Assembly: GCA_037833965.1 (NCBI GenBank)
Contig: AP031356.1
Coordinates: 8,020,501-8,084,500, forward strand
Length of the DNA stretch: 64,000 nucleotides
Direction: 5' to 3'
Origin: Marchantia polymorpha subsp. ruderalis
Taxonomy: Eukaryota > Streptophyta > Marchantiopsida > Marchantiales > Marchantiaceae
Positions 20,281 through 32,370 of this stretch are shown here, piece by piece (the first letter of the stretch is position 1; each line of letters begins with the position of its first letter). Under the pieces are notes generated by a model. It had not been told where the DNA came from, made no database searches, and saw nothing but the letters and a program-made list of their open reading frames with translations. The translations under genes were made by a program, and so were the position numbers.

Positions 20281-23169
20281 CTACACGCCTGCACGGAACC
20301 ACGCTACACTACACTCCGCGGAACCTGTACTACGTCTCCTGCGCGGCCGACTGCCGCGCACTAACTCCCTACCCTGCCAATCTTCCGCTCGACTGCGCAG
20401 TCCCAAACGCTGCAACGCCGCGGACACCTCCACTTCGAGGGCGGACATGGTATCCTGTGCCTTCGACAGAAAGGCATCAAGCTTCTTTGCTACTTTCCGT
20501 CGACTCCTACTGTCGCCTGACAACAACCCGGCTGCGCGCAATTCAAACTCACGCAGTGTGAGTTTCTCCTGCGCCTTCACTTCCCAGTGGGCGTAGCCCT
20601 TGAGACAGTGAGCGACACGCCTCGCCGTCTCCACCTTCGTGCGATCCGCCTCCTTCCTGCGATCCTCTTCAATTATCACTAATTGCGATTCGGCTTCAGC
20701 ACGTTGCGCTCTCAATTCGCCACACTCTGACTGTAACCTGCGGATTAACTCTTCATCCGCCTGCCGTGCGAGCTGACATTGTTCCAACAACCGCGTCTGT
20801 CGCACGAGCTCCTCTGACAAAATCCGATTCTGGTCCTGCTCAGAAATGAGTGCTTCCTTGACCTTCACCTGCTCCTTGGTGAGCTCGTCCAGTTTCTCAT
20901 CCTTCATCTTCTCGGAGTGCTTGTAGAATTTCTGATTAAGTTTGTACTGACCCCACAAGCATGCATGCTTCTCCTTCAATTCCCTCAACTCCTGGTCCAC
21001 TCTAGCTAACAGCTTGCTGGTGTGGACTTTAGTGCGAGTCCGCCTGCGCACTAACTCGATGTAAGATCCCGGCTGGAGTGGGTCGGCGTATTTATCGACC
21101 TTGCGATCCAAGTACCTCAGCAACGGAATCACCTGCTCAGAGAGCGCCGCCGCCGGCGCTCCAACAATTTCCTCCTCCTCCTTCTCGGTGTCTTCTGCTC
21201 CTGACATTTCTTCCGTGGAGCCTCCGTCGTCATCATCCGAGTGGAGAATTTCAGTCGCCATTGATTGCGTCGGCGACTGCCCCGAGTGGGGCTGCACGTC
21301 ATCGACGTGTGCTGCCTGCGAAGGCACGGCTGCAGCCTCGCTGCTCGTCGCCAAAATGTCTAAGGCGGAAGGCGAATGTACCCGTGCGGCATCCCCGTCA
21401 CTCGCTTGTTGATTGTCTACCGCGTCCTCTCTACCGCCGTCGCCCGCCGCCGAAGGCGATCGAGCGGAGGGTGGCTGCGCGGGGTTTGATTGCGCATCGC
21501 GCATCGAAATTTCATCCCGCGGACAGTCACTCCGCTCCTCCGTCTGTTGCTGATCCCTTGATCGGTCCGTGGGGGCTGTGCCCGGCCCGTGCGCAGGCGC
21601 AATTGCCGGCGCCTTGTCCGTCGCAGGCGTAGCGCCGCGGACATCCATCGCCGAAGGCGACATGGCCGGGGGTCGCTCGCCCGATGTTCCTTGGCCTATA
21701 GGCCCTACCGCCAAAGGCGCATCTATCGGCGGACTTCCCGCCGATGGTGCGGCCTCCGCACGCTCCCTGCTCGTATCTCCTCGGCTCGAAGGCCCTGGCG
21801 CCGAAGGCGCAAATTGCGGCGCGTGGTGCGCCGGAGGGTCTGGCCCCGCGGGCCGGTGTCTCGTAGGCGGTTCTTCCGCCGGCTCCTTCCCCTTCCTACG
21901 TTGGAACGGGGGTGATTCTTGCCTGTGCACCGGCGGCACGTGTGGAGGTGTCTTGTGCACAGGCGACCTGTGCACAGGCGAGCGCCTGTGCACAGGCGGA
22001 CTGCTCCTTCCCACGCGTAAGCGTAGATCCACGTCCACTTGTGTTCGCTGGTCCGCGGAGGCTCGTCCGTCCGCGGAGGCTCGTCTGTGCGCAAACGGAA
22101 CATCTGTCCGCATCGCACGTGGTAACTCCGGAGGCCCTTGGCCCGTAGGCGGCCTCTCTCCCGACGAGGTTGCAGCGGGGCCCGTTGCTCCTGCGGTCGT
22201 CCGCGCTTCCTCATGCTTCTCTGGCGACGCACTTCCTTTCTCCGTCGCAATCGTCGCCGTGTCCGCACTGTCGGCTGGTAACACCAGTCTGCGTGCCTTC
22301 TGCTTCGGCCGGCTGTATGGCTCGCACAGCGGCCGCGGTCGAATGGGAGCAGAGGGTTCTTGATGCTGCTCCTCTTCAGACTCTTCCCTCCATCGCCGCT
22401 TCCGCGGCACTCGTGCTGCAGGAGTGTGTCTCCCTTCTTCCCTCCGTCTTGATGGGGTAGAAGTCGGTGACTCCTATGCATCAGTGTCGACCTCATTCTC
22501 CCGCACATACTTCCCGGGATGGTCGATGGACAATGGCGGAAAATGTTCAAGCTCCGCCGCTGTCAAACAATTCCGCTGTCGATAAAAATTGATGAGGAAA
22601 GGAGAGAGATGGTTTAGAGTTCCCCCCTTCTCCTCAAACGCGTGCTGTCGCATCACCCTGTGCAGGATGCTCGCCCAGTGAATTGGAGTTCCCTCGATGA
22701 CGCACTCCACAAAAGAGACCTGCCACAATGTGATGTAGCAGGCGCGGTGCGGCTGCAGTAATTGCATCAGCGACGCGGACAAAGTCCGGCGAAATCGATC
22801 CTTGTAATCACGGGTCCTATACCCATTCTTGGTAGACTTCCCGGTCTTGAACAGCTCCACAAATTGCGCCTCTTCCTGCTTGGTCACCTTGATGCTCTCA
22901 CTGTCGAAAAGGAGATGCCCTGGCATGCCAGCACATCTTCCCAACGCCTGCGCCCAATCTTGGACTGTCCACCGATCAACATGCGGACGCAATCCGCGCG
23001 AGGGTGGTCCCTGTGGCTCTAGCCACTCGCGCACCATATTCGCACAGATGTAGTTCCATCCCCATAGCAAGAAATCGAGCTTTCTTGCTATTAAGCGCTC
23101 CTCGAAAGCGCGCAGCCCGTTCTGTGGTAGGCGAAGTGGCACCATCCGCAATCTGCTTGGTCTCGTCAT
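20281..23169 (-). pseudogene. U3-encoded protein in B2 LTR (about one break)
   Basis: It runs from the ATG at 23169 (MTRPSRLRM) to WFRAGV at 20281 and is collinear with 908-3772. All three regions (N-terminal domain, linker with PVHR repeats, coiled coil) are recognisable. The copy is broken about once. Confidence 0.78.
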
Positions 23170-24706
23170 TGCGTTCCTGGGGTTCGCTCGCCCGCTCATT
23201 CTACTTCCGCACCGCCCGAGCTTCTTTCTCTCTCGGCAAACTCTAATCGCCCTCAATTCCAAATCACGCGCATTCACTTCTCTCTCAATCAACAAGAAAT
23301 CTCCCCGGCAGCGACGTCGAGAATGTTCAGTAGCCAGCAGATGGATGCGCGCAGCGCGCACAAGAGATTGGAATCGCGAATTCAAGAATGGGACGTTCTC
23401 CGCCGCCCGGTCGAAGGTCATGGTCGGCTCTTGCTCGTGAAGAACGTCTCACTTGATGGCCGCGCCGGCTGTACGCTGGAACGGTCTTCGCTCTCACGCG
23501 CGGCTTCACGCTCCGCCGTCGTCGATTAAACTCTCACGCTCGAATTGGCGGATTTGAACTCCGCGAGCGTATTACCCCGCGGACATGGGGGCGTAGCGCC
23601 GAAGGCGAGTTTTCCGCCTTGCGCGGTACACTTGTTCGTACCGCCCCTCGGCCAATCTCCCTCTGCCTTGACGCGTGTGTCCGCATGTCGGACAAAAGTT
23701 CAACTCCTGCCTGCGCGCAGGCAGGAGCCTCGGCGGATTCTCCGCCGGCGCGGAACTTGAACATCCTCCTGTGCACAGGCGTTCGCCTGTGCGCAGGCGA
23801 ATTCCGTCCGCGGCGCTGCGCTGGCGCGGAAGGCGTTGACCGTGGTCAGCCGTCTCCGTCCAGTCTGTTCGTTCCTTGTCTCTCCGTCGGCGCTTCCGCC
23901 GCCGCAACTCCGTCCGTCCAAGAGCGCATCCACCCGTCTCGTCCGCATGGTCCGTACCGATTTGATTACTCTGGCGGCTCTTCCGACGTACGCGGCGCTG
24001 CGCTGGCGCGGAAGGCGCCGTACACTTTCTACCTCACAAGGCGCATTTCTAGGGCCCAAGGCGGATTTTCCGCCGACGCCGAAGCGCCTGTGCACAGGCG
24101 AGCGCCTGTGCGTAGGCGGACTTCGCGCCTCCCCTAACCCTACTTCGCCTGTGCACAGGCGAACGCCTTCGTCCGCGCATAGGACAAAACTTGATTCCCC
24201 CTTCCGCGTAGGCGGAATTCGCGCCGGTGGCGAACTCTTTCCGCTGTAGGCGACCGCCTCCGTTTCTTCCAATAGTGATAACTCCCTAAGTCCTCATCCG
24301 TTCCAAGCGTTCTTGGGCTCGTTGGAATCAGTGCGTCGAGCTCTTTCCAACGGGACCCTAACTTGGTCAAGGCGCCCGAGGGTTGACCAAATTATGGAGG
24401 GTTTCCCTACAGCCGCGGACGCAACCTCCAAAGGCGGGTTTTGCGCCTTGCGTCGTAGGGGTCCTAACTGCAGAGCTCGCAGGTAGGGTGGTGCCTGTCC
24501 TTACTGCTGCACCCCCAAATCCCAGATTCTACAAGATCCCTCGAGAATCCCCGCGATCTTCCGGATTCACTCCGTTTTGATGTACCGAAGGCTATTTACA
24601 ATGCTGCCAGGGTACAGTTTTCCAAAAATGTTTTAATTTCCTCAAAATTGCCAAAAGTGGGGTACCACATGCCCCCCTCCTCAAATGTGAGCGCCCACGC
24701 GAACAC

Positions 24707-27547
24707 TCACATGTGGTATTTCTTCAATCGCCACCCGTTCACTCGGGTGCCTAACAAATCGCCGGCCAGGTCCGCAAGTTGGATGGATCCATTCGGGAAG
24801 ACTTCAACAACCCTGTAAGGTCCCATCCATCTTAGGTGCAGTTTGCCTGGGAATCTGGCATGCCTGCTGTCGTAGAGCAATGCCAAATCACCCGCCTGCA
24901 GGAGTACCGGTTTGATCTTTTTATCGTATCTCTCCTTTCGGCGGAGCTGGATTTTCCTGGTGCGATCTTCGGCGTCTCGTCTCCTCTCATCCAGCAGCGT
25001 GACCTCCTGTAACCTGTAGAGCTGACTCTCCTCTGCGCCCATCCTCTGCAAATCCAACGTTCGTTGGGTGGGTACTTCAAATTCGATCGGGAGGATCGGG
25101 TGTTGCCCATACACCAGAAAGTATGGTGTCTGTTTGGTCGTGATCTTCTCAGCTGTCCGGTACGCCCATAGAGCGGCTGCTAGCTTCGTATCCCAGTCGT
25201 GAGCGTGATTCACCGTGACCTTGAGTAGTATTTTACACAGCAGACCATTGGACTTCTCCGTCAGTCCATTTGCCTTGGGATTGTATGGAGTAGTCTTCCG
25301 GTGCTTGATGTGGAAATACCGTGTCAGATCTTCGATGATCTGATTCAGAAAATGCGTGCCCCGGTCGCTGACTAGCTCTAAGGGACATCCGTAGCGTGTG
25401 ATGATCGACTCAAACAAGAAGGCTGCCACTGTGGCAGCATCATCCCTTCTGGTGGCTCTGGCCTCTACCATTTTGGTGGCGTAGTCCGTTGCTACCAGAA
25501 TGTAGCGCCTTCGTGTACTTCTAGTCACTGGTTGTATCGGCCCTACAAAGTCAATGCCCCACTTTTCGAAAGGTGCTAGAGGCATGATGGGAGTCAGGGG
25601 CCAGCGTGTTGTAGGCGTCGGTCTCCCCGTCCTCTGGCAACTGTCGCACTTGCGGATGTAATCGAGAACATCCTTAAACATGGTCGGCCACCAATACCCC
25701 GCATTTAGAATCTTTGTGACCGTGTTCCTGGTGGCATAGTGTCCACCCGCCTCCTCTGTATGCATCGCACTCACTATTTTTGGTACCTCTGATTCCTCCA
25801 GGCATCTGCATAAGCGCTCATCTGCCATTTTCTTGAACAAAACCCCCTGCTGGAGTTGGTACGGGCCTGCCTTATGAATAAAGACAGTTCGCTGTTCCAA
25901 ATCCATGCCTACGGGACACTGGAGGGTTAGCAGGTATCGATACAGGTCGGCATAGCGGGACTCATGTCCTGCAGACAACTGAAATAACTCTTCATCTGGA
26001 AAATCGTCCACCAATTCCTCCTCTGTCGGCTGGGTCCATAATCGGGACAAGTAATCCGCATTTTCGTGGTGCACCCCTTTCCTGGTCTGGACTGTGTAGG
26101 TGAACTCTTGTAGTAACAACACCCACCTGGCGATCCGACCGGATAGGTCGGCTTTCTTGACTAGGTGTTGCAATGCGTAGTGGTCCACATGGAACACAAA
26201 CTCGTAGCAGATTAGGTAGTGACGAAACTTTTTACAGGAGTACACCATCCCCAACGCTTCTCTCTCCGTCGTGGTGTACTTTCGCTCTGCTAGAGACAGC
26301 TGTCGGCTCGCGAAGTAGATCGGGTAGTCCTTTTTGTTGTCATCCTTTTGACTCAGTACTACACCGATGGCGAATGCAGATGTGTCAACGTAAACATGGA
26401 ATGGTCGATTCCAGTCTGGACTCCGTAGTACGGGAGCAGTCGTGAGTTTCGCTTTAAGAGCCTCAAATGCTGACTGCTGGTTCGCACCCCAAGCATAAGG
26501 CTCGTCCTTCTTCAACAACTTGGTCAGGTCCGCCGCCAGTATTGCATACAGGTGTATGAATCTTCGGTAGTAGCCCACATGACCCAGGAATGCTCGCAGC
26601 TCTCTTAGATTCGTGGGTGGCTCAAGCTCGAGTATAACCTTGACCTTCTCGATGTCCACCGCAATGCCGTCTGCCGAGACCCGATGACCCAACAAGATCC
26701 CACTAGTCATAAAGAAAAAGCACTTCTCGGGATGCAGTGATAAACTGCTCTCTCTACATTTATCGAAGGTCTGCTTCAAGTGACTTAGGTGTTCAGACCG
26801 CTTCCCAAAGACACAGAAGTCATCTATGAATATTTCCAAGAACTTCCTCAGTTGTTCTTGGAAGATATTGGTCATCATCCGTTGAAAGGTGGCAGGCGCG
26901 TTGCACAGACCGAAGGGCATCTTGTGGTATGCGTAAGTTCCCCAGTCGGTTGTGAACGTAGTTTTATCCTTGTCCTGTTCCCGGATAGACACCTGATTGT
27001 AACCTGAGAACCCATCCAGGAAGCTATAACATTCATGTCCTGCGACATGGTCTAGAATGGCATCCGTGAATGGTAACGGGTGATGATCCTTGCGTGTTGC
27101 TGCATTCAACTTCCGGAAATCCTGACACACTCGTATCTTACCCGTCAACTTCTTGGGTACGATAACAATCGGCGACACCCACTCACTGCTGAGCACAGGG
27201 TAAATAATACCAGCACTCAAGTACTTATCTATCTCCTCCTTAACTAGCAAGGAGTATTTTGGGTTGAGGCGATACTGGCGCTGTCGTATGGGTACTGAGT
27301 CGTCCAGTAAATCGATACGGTGTTCCCCATACCGTGCAGGTATCCCCTTCATGTCTTCGATCTTCCAGGCGAAGACGTCGACATAATGGCTAAGGAATGC
27401 CTGTACTTTCCTTAGCTCGTCTCCTCTCACTGCGCTTGATACCTTCAAGCACTTGTCGGGACTGAGTTGTACTTCGTGACAGTCACTAGGGTCGACAATG
27501 CCCTCGGTGTGACTCGTCTCACTCCTTCCCAGTCCCACAGTTAATTG
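24707..27547 (-). CDS. pol: pol of B2: RT, RNase H, integrase
   Basis: Open frame of 946 codons, the same length as B1 pol and nearly the same sequence. FIDDF, the RNase H aspartates, the HHCC finger, D-D-35-E (GIDFVGP, SDRGTHF, NGLTEKS) and the GPY module are all present. The element has lost its 5' half, so this open frame is stranded without promoter or primer site in the window; its integrity suggests that loss was recent. Confidence 0.92.
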   Translation of the reverse strand, partial: QLTVGLGRSETSHTEGIVDPSDCHEVQLSPDKCLKVSSAVRGDELRKVQAFLSHYVDVFAWKIEDMKGIPARYGEHRIDLLDDSVPIRQRQYRLNPKYSLLVKEEIDKYLSAGIIYPVLSSEWVSPIVIVPKKLTGKIRVCQDFRKLNAATRKDHHPLPFTDAILDHVAGHECYSFLDGFSGYNQVSIREQDKDKTTFTTDWGTYAYHKMPFGLCNAPATFQRMMTNIFQEQLRKFLEIFIDDFCVFGKRSEHLSHLKQTFDKCRESSLSLHPEKCFFFMTSGILLGHRVSADGIAVDIEKVKVILELEPPTNLRELRAFLGHVGYYRRFIHLYAILAADLTKLLKKDEPYAWGANQQSAFEALKAKLTTAPVLRSPDWNRPFHVYVDTSAFAIGVVLSQKDDNKKDYPIYFASRQLSLAERKYTTTEREALGMVYSCKKFRHYLICYEFVFHVDHYALQHLVKKADLSGRIARWVLLLQEFTYTVQTRKGVHHENADYLSRLWTQPTEEELVDDFPDEELFQLSAGHESRYADLYRYLLTLQCPVGMDLEQRTVFIHKAGPYQLQQGVLFKKMADERLCRCLEESEVPKIVSAMHTEEAGGHYATRNTVTKILNAGYWWPTMFKDVLDYIRKCDSCQRTGRPTPTTRWPLTPIMPLAPFEKWGIDFVGPIQPVTRSTRRRYILVATDYATKMVEARATRRDDAATVAAFLFESIITRYGCPLELVSDRGTHFLNQIIEDLTRYFHIKHRKTTPYNPKANGLTEKSNGLLCKILLKVTVNHAHDWDTKLAAALWAYRTAEKITTKQTPYFLVYGQHPILPIEFEVPTQRTLDLQRMGAEESQLYRLQEVTLLDERRRDAEDRTRKIQLRRKERYDKKIKPVLLQAGDLALLYDSRHARFPGKLHLRWMGPYRVVEVFPNGSIQLADLAGDLLGTRVNGWRLKKYHM

Positions 27548-27550
27548 CTA
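27542..27550 (-). promoter_or_regulatory. Read-through signal UAG-CAA-UUA (B2)
   Basis: Identical to the B1 signal, at the same protease/RT boundary. Confidence 0.68.
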
Positions 27551-28462
27551 TTCGCCTTCCGGCTGAATAGCTTCCGGCTCTTCTTCTTCTCCCACCGAAC
27601 AGCAGGCAACGAATCCCACGAAATAATCGGATTCGGTACCACTGGAATCCGATCGCGCGGTCGACTCACTGTCCCCGCCCGATGTGTAACCTGCACTTGT
27701 CGATGGGGTCTCCCCTTCGTGTCTGACCCTATTCCAGGGCACCGTAATGGTTTTGGTCGGTTCCGAAGGATGGGGAAACTTAAGGCGATGCCTTCGCCAA
27801 TCACATCTGACTTGTGCGCCATATAGCCATGGCCGCCCGAGCAGAACGTCATAGCCCTGCTTCATCATCGGTTGAAGGATGATATACGTCAACCGAAAGT
27901 CCGCACCCCCGATGATTGTCTTGACATTGCGCAGCATACCTGCAGGCATTCTCCGCGTCTGATCTGCTAATCTCAACACACGCTTCGAGGGTTCGTATTG
28001 ACTGAACCCCAAGGCTCTCGCTGTATCCTCCGTCATTATGTTGACTCCTGATCCAGAGTCGATTGGCACCCTGCGTACACAACACCCTGCTATTTCCACA
28101 TCGATCTCTGGTGGTCCTTGGTCTTCGCTCTCCACTTGATATACTTGAGAGGATGTGGATGCGCGCGGCTTCCGCGGATGCCGTAGCGAAAGCATCAACA
28201 TTCTCCGATACGTCTTATTGTCCTCCAAGAGCTGCTTGAACGTGATGTTCACTTTTCGACTCCCGAGATCTTCGACCAAGTCATAGTGGGCGCGTTGGGT
28301 CGCCGGGGTCGGCGGCGACGCTCTGCGAGGTTCCACGGTGGCTGCCAACTTCGCCCCAAGGGAGGATGTCAAGTCTGGCCGCGGTGGGTCCTTTTGAGTG
28401 CGGATCGCTTCCTTCAACAGGTTGGTTACCTCGTTGCGGATATCCGGAGCATAGTCCCGTTT
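27548..28462 (-). pseudogene. Protease end of gag-protease of B2 (remnant)
   Basis: It carries the protease DSGSGVN and LLGRPWL motifs and the acidic tail of the polyprotein, but no zinc knuckles or gag domain. A family A LTR piece begins at its upstream end, so this is a remnant. Confidence 0.8.
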
Positions 28463-30509
28463 CCCGCGTCTGGCGCGCAAGCTCTGCTGCTAGGTTGCGG
28501 TTTTGTCTCCGCTCTTCCTGCAATTCCGACTCGATCTTTGCCCGTGTTAGCTCGGCATCCGCCTGGCTTTTCGTCGCCGCATCCTCCCTCTGCTGCTGCA
28601 AGGCTTGGTATAGCTTCTGTGTGACCGCCAGGTGTTGTCGGAGGGCGGTATTCCTCTCCTGATATACGTGGCACCTAGAGGCCCAAGTGGCCACCTTGCT
28701 CCTCGTCCTGCGCTTGACAGTCTCCACATAAGACTGCGGTTTTCCAGTACCCCAGTACTTGGATGTCTTGCGATCCAGATATCGCAGGAGTGGGACTATC
28801 TGCTCGCACAACACCCCTGTTGGCGTTTTCTGCACAGAATCCGCTTCCTGCTCTTCCGAGCTCGTCTCATCCTCAGTCTCGAGGATTTCAGTCGCCACCG
28901 AATCCCTTGGCGACTCCCTGGAACTGTGGCGCGCAGCAGCTTCCGCTGCGACTGCCACACCACTGCCTGCTAAAATATCCAGGGCCGTGGGGGATCCCAC
29001 TGCTTGAGCCCCTGTTCCGGCTCGATCTTCGGTCTCCGAAGGGGTCGACGCCGCAGTGACTCTTGTCACCTTTGCACCGCCCGCTTCTGCTGCCTGCCCT
29101 TCCGGCGCAATCTGTGCGGAAGGTGTCTTTGCTGAAGGTGCGTCCGCCGAAGGCGTCCGCACACTGGTCGCCGGCCCTGTCCGTCTCGCAGTCGGCGAAT
29201 CCGGCCGACTCTCTGTTGACCGACTCGTAGTCGGCCGACCAGCAGTTGTCCGACTGGGAGTCGGATACACCCTGCGCGTCTTCACTCCACTTGGCCTGCT
29301 TGCTGGTGGCGTTTTCCCAGAAGTGCCTTCCGCCGAAGACAACCTTCCGAGGGTTGTTGGCTCGTCAGCCAAACTCTCTTCTGCTTCCGGCATGCTGTCC
29401 GGTTCAACGCGCCGTTCAGTTGGCCTTCCTTCCGCTTGTCGACCTTCAGTCGCCCGACTCGTAGTCGGTCGACTGTCAGTCCGTCCATCTCCTTCCGAAG
29501 GCATTGGTGCCTTCTGCGCAGAGGTATTTGTCGACTTCCCTAGAATCTGCGCGATTATCTCCTCCTGCGTGGGATTCCGCCGGAGCGGAGTACGCCCGGT
29601 CTCCTCAGTACTAGTTGGCATTTTGCGTGCCCTCTGTTTTGGTCGACTGTGAGGCTCGTGGGTGGGCCGACCACGAGTCGGCGCAGCTGGCACTTCCGGC
29701 TGCCTGTCCTCAGGTCTCTCATCCCACTTCCGTTTTCGCGGAATGCGCTCACTTCAACGTTCTTCTGCTACTCTTGCTGGGGCCGGAGCCGGAGGCGGAC
29801 TGGCAGGTTCCTCGTCCGGATCCGTGTATACTTCGGCCTCCCGTGAGTATCTACCTGGATAGCTCTGTGTCAGCAGCGGAAACCGTGTCCGCTCTGAATT
29901 TGTCAAACATCCCATCGCCCGATAAAACACAATAAGGTAAGGCGAAAGATGATTGAGGGTTCCTCCTCTCTCTTCTTGCGCATGTTGGCGCGTCACCTTC
30001 CACAGGAGCCGTGCCCAATGCACTGAAGCTCTTGACAACACTAGCTCCACAAATTCTACCTGCCAACCATGCATGTAAGCGGTCTTGGTCGGCTGCAATA
30101 TCTACAGCAATGCAGTCGCCACATTTCTCCGCAATCGATCTTTATAATCCCGTGTCCGGAAACCGTTCTTGGGATGCCTGGCAACTTTGAAGAGCTCATT
30201 GTAGGAGATTTCTTCCTCCTGGGACACCTTCACGCTATCGGCCTCGAAGAGGAGATCCCCTTCCTCGCCGGCACACCTGCCTAACACCTGCGCCCAGTTA
30301 CAAATGTCCCATCTTTCTGGATGTGGACGGAATCCGCGTGAGGGCTTGTGTCTCTCCTGCAGATACTCGCGCACCATCTCCGGACATGTCTAGTTCCACC
30401 CCCACAGGAGGAAATCGAGCTTAAGCCCCAGCAGCACATCTTGAAATGCGCGTAGACCGATCTGCGGCACCCTCAGTGGAGACACTCGCAGTTGGGGAAC
30501 CTTCGACAT
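28463..30509 (-). pseudogene. U3-encoded protein, family A, broken and incomplete
   Basis: It starts MSKVPQLRV at 30509 and includes the N-terminal domain, the linker and the first half of the coiled coil. It is broken, with about three breaks, and shares derived differences with 17909-19219. Confidence 0.72.
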
Positions 30510-31856
30510 TGCGTTTCCTGCACACACAAACGTTCTCCCTTTCGCTCGCCCTCTCACAATCGCCACTGCGCGTCGGCCGCTCAAGCACTGACTGCTCACT
30601 CTCTCTTCGCTCACGCTCAAGTTCGCTACTCGCAATTCTCTCCCAGGTCTGTCAAGATCCTTGCGCAACTCGTCTCCACACTCTCTCCTCTCACTGCAGG
30701 TCTCTCCGCCCTTGTGCGTAATCTTGGAAGCTGGAAATCGCAAAATCAAGAATGAGAGAATGAGACTAGAGCGCAGTCTTTTCTTCTCCGAATTCAAGAA
30801 CGTCCAACGTTCTTACTGGTTACAACGTACGCAGCCGGCTATACGGCCTAACGGTTCGCCCTTTGCATGCGCGAATTCACGTCTCCGCACTGCGCGCATT
30901 CGCATGCGTGAATGTTGAATTCTCCCGCCGCCGCCGTCTTCCGGACTCGAGTCCGCCGCAGGGTATACGTTGGCTATGTTGTCTTTCCCTAACCCGTCCA
31001 TCGCCGGAGGCGTGTCGCCTTATCTATCGGCGCCTTGCTGGAGGCGCACATCCAGTCGGAGCGAATTACGCCGGCGCGTATTCGTACCGCTTATTTTGTC
31101 CTTTATGCCTCGTCCATTGCTGACGGCGCATATCCGCCAGCGCAAATCATGCCAGCGCATCCGGCCATCAGCGCCACGTCGGAGGCGTACATCCGACCGG
31201 CGCTTTCCTTCCATGAGCAGGCGCCAAAGGCGTTTCCGACTCTGAGTTGGTTTCCTCCCATGAGCGCGCGATTCCGCCGAAGGCGCATCGCCGAAGGCGT
31301 ACGGGAGTCCTTTCCGGCTGTGAACCCTAGCGCGAACGGCGCATGTCCGGCTACGAGTTTTCCGACGCTCATAACTTCTCCGTCCCTGATCCATCTCCGA
31401 CGCTCTTGGACTCCTTAGAACGAGCGTCCCGAGTTCTTTCTAATGCGACTTCAACCAACTGGATCTACCGTGTATTCCGATCGTTATGAAGGTTTTCCCT
31501 TTCCGCGCTAGCGGCGCATCGCCGAAGGCGCACTCATGGTCGGACGCCTTCAGAGGTCCGGGCCCTTCTTCTGACGTCTTTAGCAAAACCTCCTCCTGAG
31601 GTGTCTGCGCCGGAAGTGTAGCTTCCTTAAACGCTGGAAGCGCGTGAGTAGAGACGCCTCAGAAAAGGAGCTTTTGCCGAAGGCGCCAAAGACATTGGCG
31701 TTGGTACATCCGACTACGCGATTCTTCGTGACCTCGTGACGATCTCATCAATTCACTCTATTTAACGTACCCTTTTCTAACTACAAACACTGCTTCGGTA
31801 CTAGTTTTCTAAAATTGTTTAAATTCTGCAAAAAAAACAAAAAGTGTGTTACCACA
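28463..31856 (-). mobile_element. Family A LTR piece, minus strand
   Basis: On the minus strand it begins TGTGGTAACACAC at 31856 and follows the A LTR for 3.39 kb into the coiled-coil part of the U3 frame, ending at the B2 remnant. The outer side (31857 on) is family C LTR-like DNA. It is nearly identical to the inverted piece at 16562-19269: positions relative to the LTR start coincide. Confidence 0.85.
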
Positions 31857-32370
31857 ATTCCACTCACAGATTTCGCACTTCAATCTCAGATCCCAATCTC
31901 ATTTCACTCTCAGATACGACTCTCTACCCACGAGAGTTTGCTTCCTCCTTCTTCTAACTCTCCACACTCTCCTCCTAATTCTCACCACTTCCCTGCGAAA
32001 ATCACTCACATCCACACCCTATCCTGCGACCAATCCCACCAGCGTCTCCACACAATGGCACACCACACAATCCCAACTCGCAGGCCGAATAATCCTCTCC
32101 AACGTCCAAGGGCCGAGTCACCCACAGCCCGCGTGAATGCCGTCCCCGCGATGATGGACAACAGCCTGATTCCCATGTGCGACTTCATGCCCCGCCGTCC
32201 AATTTTCACGCCTGACTTCACGCCGCCGCCACTGCCACACCTATACAGTCTTAATTTATGACCCCGTCAACATCCGCCATCCGAAATCTTCTTCCGCGCA
32301 CCGCCGAAGGCATCCTCCCGCTGAAGACACTCTTCCGCACCTTTGCCTATCTATAATAGTCACCCCGACG

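Larger units (their letters stand above)
19270..24669 (-). repeat. B2 3' LTR (5,400 bases, complete)
   Basis: On the minus strand it starts TGTGGTACCCCAC at 24669 and ends GGGTTATTACA at 19270. It contains the shared module, the palindrome-rich leader, the U3 frame, the TATA box with inverted repeat (20216-20244), the U5 duplication and an AC run near 19467-19488. Confidence 0.92.
19270..28462 (-). mobile_element. Element B2, family B, 5' part missing
   Basis: A minus-strand B element. Its complete 3' LTR is at 19270-24669, then the polypurine tract (24670-24684), pol (24707-27547), the read-through signal and the last part of gag-protease, ending at 28462. Its 5' LTR, primer site and most of gag are absent; a family A LTR piece adjoins instead. 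No target duplication can be paired. The LTR sequence is closer to 1-4786 than to B1, for example at the C-terminus of the U3 frame. Confidence 0.87.

Noticed and set aside
28281-29693. Open frame crossing from the family A U3 gene into family B sequence, as if a fusion gene
   Set aside because: It spans the junction of two element fragments; the reading past the junction is in a frame unrelated to B gag and is chance.
32055-32261. Plus-strand frame starting MAHHTIPTRRPNN behind a pyrimidine-rich leader and a good start context
   Set aside because: It lies antisense in the purine-rich leader of the C LTR, which explains the pyrimidine bias; it is short and matches no family.
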